Shown here piece by piece: positions 1 to 9,517 of a stretch of 64,000 bases of DNA (within the stretch, counting starts at the first letter, position 1; every line of letters starts with the position of its first letter). The stretch spans positions 415,348-479,347 of the forward strand of contig CAWISK010000008.1 of the NCBI GenBank assembly GCA_963838805.1, read 5' to 3'. The translations under genes and the position numbers were made by a program. The notes under the pieces were generated by a model. It did not search any database and had not been told where the DNA came from. It saw only the letters and a list, made by a program, of their open reading frames with translations. Source of the stretch: CAVRQM01 sp963838805 (GTDB taxonomy: Bacteria; Pseudomonadota; Alphaproteobacteria; Acetobacterales; Acetobacteraceae).

Positions 1-18
1 CGTTCTCAGGCCGCAGCC

Positions 19-1323
19 CTAGCGCCTATCCGCGCATACCGGGACCACATACGGCCCCTCCGGCACGATCGCCACCGCCGGGTCGCCGTGCCGATCCAGG
101 CTGGCCCGCACCGCGGAGTCGATGTCGTCGATCAGATCGACGGCCGTGATGCGCCGCTCCTCCGCGTCAAGCCCCGTCGTGTAGAGCTGCACCCGTCCCA
201 GCCGCATCGGCTTGAGCTGCATTTCGCTCTGCCATTCGTCCACGTCGGCGAGGGTCTTGGCGGTAAGTGTCGCAAGGAACCGTTCCGGCCCAAGTTCGAC
301 CAACCGTGCCTGCGCGGCGCGGAACTCCGCCGAGCCAAAACCTTCGGAGCAGGCTGAAGCAATGATGAGCGTGCCGCCCGGCTCCAGGATGTCGAGCGGC
401 GTCACCATACCCTTGACCGTCTGATAATAGGTCTTGTCCAGCGGATATCCGGCCGAGGAGGTGACGACGGTGCTGAACCGGCGCGGCACGGGAATGCGCG
501 TGGCCGCGGTGACCAAATCGACGGCGGCCAGATGGCCGGCGATGATCTCGCCGAAGGTGACGCACACCAGATCGCGATCCTCGTCGATCACCGTATTCAG
601 CGCGTAGATGTCGCCGATCATGCGCACGATCTCAAGCTGTTCCTCGTGCAGCGGGTTGCCGACCAGGTTGCACTGGATGGCGAGCGGGTCCTCCATGAAG
701 CGGGCGGAATGGAAGGTGCGGATGGTGTCGTGACGCGCTACTGCCGGGCGCCACCACCTTCCGCCCGCCCGACCAGCCGGCCATGAAATGCGGCTCGACC
801 AGGCCGGTCGCGATCTTCAGGTCGGCATCCATGAAGCGCCGGTCGATGCCGACCGGCGTGCCGCGCGTGCGGGTGCAGCCCGAGATCGACATGCGCCACC
901 TCGTCGCGCGCGAAATGGTTCTCGACGCGGATATTGGCAAGTACCCAGGCATCGCCCACCAGTTCGGCCAGTTCGGCGCCCTCGTTCGGGCCGATGCAGG
1001 CCGGTCGCCACCAGCACGGTGATGGCGTCGAGCGGGATGCCGGAGGCGGCCAGCGTCTCGATCATCGGCCGCAGGAACAGCCGGTTCGGCACCGGGCGGG
1101 TAATGTCGCAGATCAGGATGCAGGCGCTGCGCTTGCCGCGTGCGAGATCGGCGAGGGGTGGCGAGGCGATCGGTTGGGCGAAGGCGCGGGCGATGGCGGC
1201 GGCAGGGTCGCGCAGCTTGGGCAGCGCGGCCTTGCGGATCACGGTCGGCTGCGCGTGCGCGGGCAGGCGCAGGGGCAGGTGCCCGCGCCCGTAGGCGATG
1301 CCGATGGTCTGGTCGTCGTGCAT
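19..1323 (-). CDS. larA: LarA-type nickel-dependent lactate racemase family protein (three frame breaks)
   Basis: Seen: read on the minus strand from ATG 1323, the protein has the LarA features YGRG near the N-terminus, CDITRPVPN, VATGLHRPNEG, RGTPVGIDRRF, EPHFMAGWSGGRKVVAPG and a conserved C-terminal half. Three one-base insertions break the frame, near 990 (CCC run), 880 (GGG run) and 743. Correcting them gives 433 aa, close to the usual LarA length. Known: LarA isomerises D- and L-lactate or related 2-hydroxyacids in the cytosol, using a nickel-pincer cofactor made by LarB/LarC/LarE. No larBCE is in the window. A divergent FAD 2-hydroxyacid dehydrogenase at 1559 and a nickel-type permease at 58514 fit this role. 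The exact substrate is not certain. Confidence 0.8.
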
Positions 1324-1558
1324 GGTGTGCTCCCGGCGATGATTGTAGCACCGGCGGGGAGGGGGGCGAATGGGGCGAAGGCGAAGGCCGCCCGGACGGC
1401 ATCATCATGCGGCGGCCACGCATCGACCGCGCGAGAAGCGAGTGACCTGCGGGAACGGCATCGGGCACGAGGAACGGCTTGACCTGCACAACCCCAATCA
1501 GAGAGGACACTCAGGCCACGAGGCGTCGCCGCAATCATTCATTGCCGAAGGGGCCCCG

Positions 1559-2981
1559 ATGCCCGATGCGCTTGCTAGTCTGCAAAGAATCCTGGGCGAG
1601 CGCGGGCTGCTGACCGAGCCTGCCGATGTTGCCGCCTACTGCACCGACTGGCGCGGCCTCTATCACGGCGCGGCGCTGGCGGTGGCGCGCCCGGCCGATA
1701 CCGCGCAACTGGCAGCCGTGGTGGCCGCCTGTGCTGCGGCGCAGGTAGCGGTCGTGCCGCAGGGCGGCAACACCTCGATGGTGGGCGGCGCCACCCCCTC
1801 CGAGGACGGGCGGCAGGTCGTGATCACGCTGGCGCGCATGAACCGCGTGCGCGACCTCGATCCGCTCGACATGACGCTCACCGTCGAGGCGGGTGCCACG
1901 CTGCGCGCGGCGCAGGACGCCGCCTCGGCCGCCGGCTGCCAGTTGCCGCTGTCCATCGCCGCCGAAGGGAGCGCCACCATCGGCGGCGTGCTGGCCACCA
2001 ATGCCGGCGGCAACCTCACCGTGCGCCACGGCAACGCGCGCGAGCTGGCGCTGGGGCTGGAAGTGGTGTTGGCGGACGGCACGATCTGGAACGGGCTGCG
2101 CCGGCTGCGCAAGGACAATACCGGCTACGCGCTGCGCCAGCTATTCGTCGGCAGCGAGGGCACGCTGGGCATCATCACCGCCGCGGTGCTGCGCCTGGTT
2201 CCCGCGGCCGTCGAGACCGCCGTGGCGCTGTGTGCCGTGCCGGGCGCCCGCGCGGCGCTGGACCTGTTCGCCCGGCTGCGCCGACATGATCCGGGTGCGT
2301 TGCAGGCGTTCGAATACATGTCCGGCGCCAGCATGGATCTGGTGCTGGCGCATGTGCCGGGGACCACGCTGCCGCTCGGGTCACGCGCGCCCGCCTATGT
2401 GCTGATCGAGCTTGCCTCTCCCGCCCGGGACGCTGGCTTGCGCGCGATCGCTGGAGCATGTGCTGGAAGCGGCGTTCGAGGCTGGCGAGGCGAGCGACGC
2501 GGTGCTGGCCGAGAGCGAGGCGCAGCGCGCCGCACTCTGGCGGCTGCGCGAGGAGCACAGCGAAGGCCAGCGGCTCGCGGGTGCGACGGTGAAGAACGAC
2601 GTATCCGTGCCGGTCTCGCGCATACCCATTTTCCTGGAGCGCGCTACCGCCGCTTGTGCGGCGCTGGTCCCCGGCAGCCGCGCGGTGCCGTTCGGCCATG
2701 TCGGCGACGGCAACATCCACTTCAACCTGCTGGCACCCGAGGGCGCCGACCCGGCCGCGTTCCTGGCGCGGGGCGATGCGATTCTCGACGCCGTGGGCGA
2801 GGTGGTGCGCGACCTGGACGGCAGTTTCTCGGCCGAGCACGGCGTGGGCCGGCTCAAGGCACATATGATGCCCGCGTGGCGCGGCGGGGCGGAGCTGGAC
2901 ATGATGCGCCGCATCAAGCAGGCGCTCGACCCGCAGGGCCTGCTCAACCCCGCCGTCATGCTACCGCCGGCTACGGCATGA
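1559..2981 (+). CDS. FAD-binding D-2-hydroxyacid (D-lactate/glycolate type) dehydrogenase, one frame break
   Basis: Two reading frames join near 2441 by a one-base insertion to give 473 aa, the normal length of the GlcD/D-lactate dehydrogenase family. The N-terminal half is an FAD-binding type 4 domain (PQGGNTSMVGGATP, EGSATIGGVLATNAGG, GSEGTLGII). The C-terminal half has the family motifs GHVGDGNIHFN and EHGVGRLK. Known: members oxidise D-lactate, glycolate or D-2-hydroxyglutarate and pass electrons to the respiratory chain. The divergent larA-type gene suggests D-lactate as substrate (inference): larA would interconvert the enantiomers and this enzyme would oxidise one of them. I chose ATG 1559; longer upstream starts lack family similarity. 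Its end overlaps the convergent gene at 2971. Confidence 0.85.
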
Positions 2982-4368
2982 GATAGTAGCGGTCCACCAT
3001 CGCCGTCAGCATCACGGTGGGCGTCACCGCTGCCAGCAGCAGCACCGCGAGCAGCGCCGGCGGCCGCAGCGCGCGCGCCCACCGCCCGAGGCCGGGCATC
3101 GCCAGCGCCAGCGCCGGCAGCAGCGGCAGGAAGTAGCGCCCCTGCACGCCTTCCACGATCGACTCCGCCCGTGCCGACCAGATCAGATAGAGCGAGAGGA
3201 AGACCGCGAGTGCTGAACCGAGCGTCGCCGCGAGACCCAGCACGACGCGGTGCTGCCACCAGGGACCGCGCTGCGACTCCGGCGTCGCGGCACTCAGCAG
3301 CGCCAGCAGCACCGCCCAGCCCGCCCAGTCCGTGAAGGCGCCGGGCAGCGGCGCATCGAGCCATCCCAGCACGCCGATGCCGCTGGCCACATAGAAATGC
3401 CAACTCGATCGCAGCGAGAGCCCGAGCGCGTCCATGAAGGCGATCGGGTGGCGCAGCACAAAGATGGCTTGCCCCTTGGGATCGGCACCGTGCATCGGAA
3501 CGCTGATGCGCAGGGACACATAGCTGACCCACAGCAGGGTCGCCGCCCCCACGCCAAGCACCAGCCAGAGCCGCGCCCGTTGCCCGCGACCGGGCAGCAG
3601 CAGAAGCAGGGCCGCGAGCGGCAGATATGGCGGCCGGGCGAGCACGACCAGCAGCAGGAGCAGGGCGATCAGGCCGTCCCGCCGCAGACCCTCGGCCAAT
3701 CCCGGCTGACTCCGGGCACGGTCGATCATCGCCACCGCCAGGGCAGCCAGCGGGATCAGCAGGGCGTCCTGGCTGGCCGAGGCGGCGAGGGCGAGGCTCA
3801 TTGGCAGCACCAGCATCGCGGCGATCGCGAGTCGCGTCCGTTGCGCTGCCGCCAGGGCCGCGGCGCCGATTGCCGCGGCAGCGATCAGGTCGAACAGGCG
3901 GATCAGCCGCAGCGTGGCGACAATGCTCATCCGGCTCGCCTGGCCGATCCAGATCGCGGGCACCGCGGCGGCGTAGAGGAACGGCGGGTAGGTCGCGGTA
4001 TTGTCGAATGCTTCCTGGGCTCGATGCCCCCAGCGCACTGCCCGGGCGCTCGCCAGCATCCGGGCACTCACCCGCACATCCGGATGGCCGCTTACCGTCA
4101 CCTCGGTTGCGTATGAGCCATTCACACCCGGATCGGTGAGGCCGCCGGAGCTGTGCGCCAAGCGCCGGCCGAGCAGGTGGCCGAGGCCGATCTGCACCGC
4201 CCGCTCGACATGCGCCGATTCGTCGGCGTTCTGCCAGGGCGGCATGATCCAGACGATGATCGTGCCGGCCAGCCCGGCCCAGAGGCAGTACAGCACAGGC
4301 AGCGCATCGAGCATTCGCCGATACCGTTCACCCCACAAACGGGCGGGTCGGGGTGTCGGTCTGGGCAT
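2971..4368 (-). CDS. DUF2142 family polytopic membrane protein
   Basis: A 465-aa protein with about ten hydrophobic segments. It carries the marks of DUF2142 membrane proteins: WIMPPWQNADESAH after the first membrane segment, TYPPFLYAAA in the first third, and QGRYFLPLLP before the last membrane segments. Known: DUF2142 proteins resemble GT-C type glycosyltransferases, often lie in surface-polysaccharide loci and lack a proven reaction. The gene is convergent with the dehydrogenase (about 10 bp overlap) and divergent from a YfhO-like membrane protein gene. Together with the lpt genes just downstream this suggests an envelope-glycan role, which is inference. The frame is intact. Confidence 0.75.
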   Translation of the reverse strand: MPRPTPRPARLWGERYRRMLDALPVLYCLWAGLAGTIIVWIMPPWQNADESAHVERAVQIGLGHLLGRRLAHSSGGLTDPGVNGSYATEVTVSGHPDVRVSARMLASARAVRWGHRAQEAFDNTATYPPFLYAAAVPAIWIGQASRMSIVATLRLIRLFDLIAAAAIGAAALAAAQRTRLAIAAMLVLPMSLALAASASQDALLIPLAALAVAMIDRARSQPGLAEGLRRDGLIALLLLLVVLARPPYLPLAALLLLLPGRGQRARLWLVLGVGAATLLWVSYVSLRISVPMHGADPKGQAIFVLRHPIAFMDALGLSLRSSWHFYVASGIGVLGWLDAPLPGAFTDWAGWAVLLALLSAATPESQRGPWWQHRVVLGLAATLGSALAVFLSLYLIWSARAESIVEGVQGRYFLPLLPALALAMPGLGRWARALRPPALLAVLLLAAVTPTVMLTAMVDRYYLMP

Positions 4369-4514
4369 GGCCGGTCCTGCTGGCTGTCGTCGGAGGCGGT
4401 CCGGTCAGTAGCGTCTGGCGCGGATCGGCGCTACAGGCGGCGGCACCCCCGTCGCTGCTCCGGAGTCCCGCTTGCCCGATCATCTACTGGAGGTGCCGGT
4501 GCGGGGAGGGCGGC

Positions 4515-7222
4515 GTGCCGCCTGGCTGCGGAGCCAAGCCGGCGACGCTCGACCGGCTCGCCATCGTCCTGCTGGCCCTGCTGGTGCAGGTGCCGGGATT
4601 GCTGCACTGGATCGACAGCAACCCGCTGCCACTGCTCTCGCCATTGGGTCAGGGCGGGCTGCCGGCGCTGTGGCCCGGCTTTCCGGGCTGGATCGACCCC
4701 AATTTCGGCACCACGACGCTGAGCGCTGGGCCATCTCGCCGCGGCCGCAACTTCTGGCCGGGCGGATGCCCTGGTGGAATCCCTATAGCGGCATCGGCAT
4801 GCCGCTCGCGGCCGAGATGCAGCCAGCGGCGCTGTTCCTGCCCTTCATCCTGCTGCTGCGTGCGGCGGACGGAGTGTTGTGGCTGCGCGCGGCGATGTGT
4901 GTGGTGGCCGGGCTCGGCACCTATGAGCTGCTGCGCACGCTTGGGCTGCGCCGGGCGGCGTGCCTCGCCGGCGGCGTGCTGTTCGCCTTCAACGGCACGC
5001 TGGCATGGCTGCCGCACGGTCCGGATCGGGCCTCGGCGTTCCTGCCCCTCATCCTGCTGGGTGTGGAGCGCGCCCGGTCGCACGCCATCGACGGGCGTCC
5101 ACTGGGCTGGTTCTGGATTGCCTCGGGCCTCGCCTGGTCGCTCTATGCCGGGTTTCCGGAGACAGCCTATCTCGACGGGCTGTTCGTCGCCGCCTGGGCG
5201 CTCTGGCGGCTCGCGCTGCCGTTCGGCTCGGCGCCAGCGCCAGGGCGGCGGCTGGCGCTGGGCCCTGCGCCGCCGCTGTCTGGCGAAGCTCCTCGCGGGC
5301 GTGGGCGTGGCTCTGCTGGTCTCGATGCCGATCAACGTGCCGTTCCTGCAATACCTGCGGCTGGGTGAACTCGGCAGCCACGGGGCCGGCTTCGCCCATT
5401 TCGCCCTGCCCGCGAACGCCTGGCCGATGGTCCTGCTGCCCTATCTCTACGGACCGATCTACGCCTTCGGGTCGGACTACCCGGCTGGGGTGGTGCGCGC
5501 CGCCTGGGGTCTTATCGGCGGCTATGCGGGAGGTGGAGTAGTCATCCTCGCCGTCGCCCGGCTGGTCGGCGGCGGTGGCCGCGACGGCGGCCTGCGCTGG
5601 TTCCTGGCGGGCTGGATCGCGCTGTGTCTCGCCAAGACCGGCGACCTGCCGGTGGCCACCGGCCTCATGAACCTCGTCCCCGCGATGCCGGTTATCGCGT
5701 TCTTCCGCTACGCCGAGCCGAGCTGGGAGCTTGCGCTGATCCTGCTGGCGGCCGGCGCCATCGACCGGTGGCAGCGGCTCGGCGCCTATAGCTGGCGCGT
5801 GCTGCCGGCAGCGGCGGCGAGCGCCCTGCTGCTGGCCGCTGCGCTATGGCGCGCCTGGCCCACGATGGAGGTGCTCGGCCGGCTGGCCGGCTGGCAGCCA
5901 TTCGCCATTGGCGCCCTGGCCTGGTGCGTCCTGCTGCTGGTCGTCCTGATGGCGTTGCTTGCCGCGCGACCCACACGCTGGCGTGTGGCCCTGGCCGTCG
6001 GACTGGCCGGGCTGGACGCCGTCGCGATGTTCGCGCTGCCCCTGGGCTCGGCCACGCGCGGCGTTGCCGTTGATCGCACGCCGCTCGATTTCCTGCGCGC
6101 GCATCTGGGCTTGCAGCGGTTCTACTCGATGGGCGCGATCCCGCCGAACTACGGCGCGCTGGAGGGACTGGCGCAGATCAACCACGACATGCTGCCGGTG
6201 CCGGGCAACTGGATCCGGTACGTCGCGGGCAGGCTTGACCCGCTCGCCGACCCGATCACCTTCAGCGGCGGCTTCGGCGGGCGCCCGCCGGGCTCGGACC
6301 CGCGCGCCATGCTGCTGCACCATCTCGACGCCTATCAGGCGCTGGGCGTGCGCTACATCGTGACGCTGCGCGGGCCGGACTCGCTGGCCGCCGACAGGGG
6401 CACGGCACGGCTCGGCCAGCCGGGCGTGCCGCTGCAACTGGCACCCGGAGCGACCCTGCGCGGGAGGATTTCGGCTGGCTTCGCGCAGGGACGGCCGATC
6501 GACGGGCTGGCGGTGGATATAGGCACCTATTTCGGCAAGGCGGACGGGATGCTGTCAGCGACGCTCTGCACGCCGTCCGCCTGCGCCCGGGGCCAGGCGG
6601 AAGCTGGGCGGGGCCGCCGACAACGTGCCGCTCGACATCGCCCTCTCACCGCCGCTGGCGACTGCACCCGGGGATGCGCTGCGCTTCACGCTGCTCCATG
6701 CGGGCGGCACCGCCCCCGTGGCCATCTGGCTGCTGCCGGGCAGCGCCGCCCGCCTCGATGCGCCGGCGGCGCCCGCCGACTCTGGGCCGGCCCTGGTGCT
6801 GACTTATGAGTGGCCGGGATCGCCGCTGGTTCGGGTATTCCGCGACCCGCACGTGGACATCTTCGAGCTGCCCGGTGCCGCCCCCTATTTCTCCGCCGAA
6901 CCCGCCTGCGCGCTGGCGCCGTCCGGACGGCGCGATCTGGTGGCGACCTGTCCCGCGGCCGCCATCCTGACCCGCCGCGAGCTGAGCTTCCCGGGCTGGA
7001 CCGCCAGCATCGACGGCGCCCCGGCCGTCCTGGGTTCGCGCGGCATCGTCCAGACCGTCGCCCTGCCGGCCGGGCGGTCGTTTGTGCGCTTCGCTTATGC
7101 GCCGCCGCATATCCGCCTGGCCTACGCGGCGGCTGGGCTTGGCGCTGCTGTGGGTGCTGCTGGCCTGGTTCGGCGGCCGCCGACGCGCCGCGGGCTGGCG
7201 CGGCGCCAGCCCGCCCCTGTAG
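4515..7222 (+). CDS. YfhO-family large membrane protein (five frame breaks)
   Basis: The protein can be followed through successive frames: a first membrane helix near 4555-4620, then DPNFGTTT, ALGHLAA, GRMPWWNPYSGIG, many membrane helices, a soluble C-terminal part with FPGWTASIDG, and a last helix ending at TAG 7220. Breaks lie near 4720, 4747, 5264 (CCC run), 6597 and 7125, and every one behaves as a one-base insertion. Corrected length is 900 aa, usual for YfhO-type proteins. Known: YfhO is a GT-C-like membrane protein linked to sugar transfer onto teichoic acids in Gram-positives; the role in Gram-negatives is unclear. The start is uncertain: GTG 4515 is used, and ATG 4472 is possible with another break. 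The stop lies 8 bases before lptF. Confidence 0.7.
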
Positions 7223-7230
7223 AATGGGCG

Positions 7231-8409
7231 ATGGCCTCCGACCTGCTTCCTGCCGCGTCGCGGCGCGCCCGGCCCCTGACGTCGCGGCAGATCGACCGCT
7301 ACATCCTGCGCCAGCTCGCGGTGGCCCTGGTCGCCGTCACCGGCGGGCTGGTGGCGCTGATCTGGCTCACGCAGTCGCTGCGTTTCGTCGAGCTGGTGGT
7401 CAATCGCGGCCTGTCGCTGCGCGTGTTCTTCCAGTTGACCGGGCTGCTGATCCCCAATTTCGTGGCCGTCATCCTGCCGATCACGACCTTTGTCGTGGTG
7501 CAGTTCGTCTATCAGCGGCTGAGCGGCGACCGCGAGCTGACGGTGATGCGCGCCGCCGGTCTCTCGCCGCTGGCACTGGCGCGTCCGGCGCTATGGCTCG
7601 CGACGTTCTCGATGATCGCCTGCTTCCTGCTCAACCTTTACGTGGTCCCCGCGAGTTTTGCCGCGTTCCGGCAGTACCAGTTCGAAATCCGCAACCGCGT
7701 CGCCGCCTTTCTGCTGCAGGAGGGTGTGTTCACGCCCGTCTCCGACGATCTCGTGGTCTATGTGCGCGCGCGCGACCCTGACGGCACGCTGCATGGCATC
7801 ATGGTCGATGACGCGCGCAACAAGAACAGCCACGCCACCATCTTCGCCGAGCGCGGCCGGCTGGTCGCTGGCACCGCCGGGGCGCCGCGCGTGTTGCTGT
7901 GGAACGGCAGCCGGCAGGAGCTCGACCACCAGACCGGGCGCCTGAACGTGCTGATCTTCGCGCAGAACGTGCTCGACCTGACCACCGACGCGCATGGCGA
8001 CGAGCAACGCTATCGCGACGCCACGGAAATGTCGCTCTCGGAGCTGCTGCACCCGGCGCCGGGTCTCGTGTCCGACCGCGATATTCCGAAGCTGCTGGTG
8101 GAGGCGCATCGCCGCCTGGCGACGCCGCTGACTGCGATGGGCTTTACCGCGTTGGCCCTGGTCTCGGTGCTGATGGGCGGGTTCCGCCGCCACGGCAACC
8201 TGCTGCGGCCGCTCGTCGCCGTGCTGGCGGTGGTGGGGCTGCTGGCGCTGGGGCTTGCCATCATCAACCTGGCACAGCGGCAGCCGGCGCTGATCCCGCT
8301 GATCTGGGTCCAGGCGGCGGCACCCGCCGTGATCTGCCTGTGGGTGCTGCTGGGCGGGCAGCTCCGGCGGATGCCGCGGCCACGCCTGTCGGCGGCGGAA
8401 GCCCGCTAG
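7231..8409 (+). CDS. lptF: LPS export system permease LptF
   Basis: A 392-aa inner-membrane protein of the LptF/LptG (YjgP/YjgQ) family. It has N-terminal membrane helices, the RELTVMRAAGLSP signature, a periplasmic beta-jellyroll part, and three C-terminal helices that begin near RLATPLTAMGFTALALVS. Known: LptF and LptG with the ATPase LptB extract lipopolysaccharide from the inner membrane and pass it through LptC and LptA to LptD. ATG 7231 was chosen because it follows the YfhO-type stop; ATG 7224 is out of frame. lptG starts one base after the stop, so the two should be cotranscribed. No frame break. Confidence 0.95.
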   Translation: MASDLLPAASRRARPLTSRQIDRYILRQLAVALVAVTGGLVALIWLTQSLRFVELVVNRGLSLRVFFQLTGLLIPNFVAVILPITTFVVVQFVYQRLSGDRELTVMRAAGLSPLALARPALWLATFSMIACFLLNLYVVPASFAAFRQYQFEIRNRVAAFLLQEGVFTPVSDDLVVYVRARDPDGTLHGIMVDDARNKNSHATIFAERGRLVAGTAGAPRVLLWNGSRQELDHQTGRLNVLIFAQNVLDLTTDAHGDEQRYRDATEMSLSELLHPAPGLVSDRDIPKLLVEAHRRLATPLTAMGFTALALVSVLMGGFRRHGNLLRPLVAVLAVVGLLALGLAIINLAQRQPALIPLIWVQAAAPAVICLWVLLGGQLRRMPRPRLSAAEAR

Positions 8410-8410
8410 C

Positions 8411-9517
8411 ATGGCGGTCACGCTGTCGCTGTATATCGCGCGCGTGTTCGCGCTGGCCGTGGCCGGCATGATCGCGGCGCTGTCGCTGCTGGTCTCGCTG
8501 TTCGATTTCATCGAGTTGCTGCGCCGCTCGGCCACCAGGCCGGACGTGTCGTTCGGCCTGGTGACGCAGATCGCGGCCCTGCGGCTGCCGTGGATCAGCA
8601 TGGAGATCCTGCCTTTCGCGGTGCTGCTGGGCGGCATCCTGGCGTTCTGGCGGCTCACCCGATCCTCCGAGCTGATCGTGGCCCGCGCCGCCGGCATCTC
8701 CGCCTGGCAGTTCCTGGCGGCGCCGACCCTGGTGGCGGCGGCGATGGGCGCGTTTGCCACCGGCGCCATCAGCCCGCTGTCGGCGGCCATGCGCGCGCGT
8801 GCGGTGGTACTCGAGGATACCTATCTGCGCACCGGCGGCGGTCCGCTGGCGATGGCCGGCGGGCAGCTCTGGCTGCGTCAGTCCGATCACACGCTCGACC
8901 GGCAGGGTGTGGCGATCCTGCACGCGCAAACCGTGAGCGTGCATGGGAAGATGCTCGACGCCCATGACGTCAGCGTGTTCCGCCTATCCGGGCGCGATAC
9001 GCTGCTGGAGCGGATCGAGGCGCGCTCGGCCCGGCTCGGACATGGCGACTGGCTGCTGGCGGATGCGCACACGCTGACGCCAGGCCACCTGCCGGGACCG
9101 CCCGCCGAGATCAGCCTGCCCACCGACCTGACGGTGGCGCGAGTGCAGGAGAGTTTCGCCCCGCCCGATACATTGTCGGTCTGGGCGCTGCCGGGGTTCA
9201 TCGGGCTGCTGGAGAAATCCGGCTTCTCGGCGATCCGCCACCGGCTGCAACTGCAATCGCTTCTGGCGCTGCCGCTGCTGGCCGGGACGATGTGCCTGCT
9301 GGCGGCCGCCTTCTCGATGCGGCCCGCCCGGCGCGGCGGCGTGGCGCAGATGCTGGGCAGCGGCGTCGCTGCCGGATTCTCGCTGTTCGTGATCTCGAAG
9401 GTCGCGGAGGAGTTCGGCCAGTCCGGGGTGCTGCCGCCCGCGCTCGCGGCCTGGGCGCCGGCGGCGGCGGGGCTGCTGCTCGCGGTGTCGCTGCTGCTGC
9501 ACCTGGAGGATGGCTGA
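8411..9517 (+). CDS. lptG: LPS export system permease LptG
   Basis: A 368-aa protein of the LptF/LptG family with six predicted membrane helices, three at each end, around a periplasmic domain. The family motif appears as RSSELIVARAAGISAWQF. It sits one base after lptF and its TGA overlaps the lptD ATG (TGATG). The expected adjacency of the two permease subunits and the outer-membrane translocon strengthens the assignment. Together with LptF it forms the membrane part of the LptB2FG extractor. Confidence 0.95.
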   Translation: MAVTLSLYIARVFALAVAGMIAALSLLVSLFDFIELLRRSATRPDVSFGLVTQIAALRLPWISMEILPFAVLLGGILAFWRLTRSSELIVARAAGISAWQFLAAPTLVAAAMGAFATGAISPLSAAMRARAVVLEDTYLRTGGGPLAMAGGQLWLRQSDHTLDRQGVAILHAQTVSVHGKMLDAHDVSVFRLSGRDTLLERIEARSARLGHGDWLLADAHTLTPGHLPGPPAEISLPTDLTVARVQESFAPPDTLSVWALPGFIGLLEKSGFSAIRHRLQLQSLLALPLLAGTMCLLAAAFSMRPARRGGVAQMLGSGVAAGFSLFVISKVAEEFGQSGVLPPALAAWAPAAAGLLLAVSLLLHLEDG

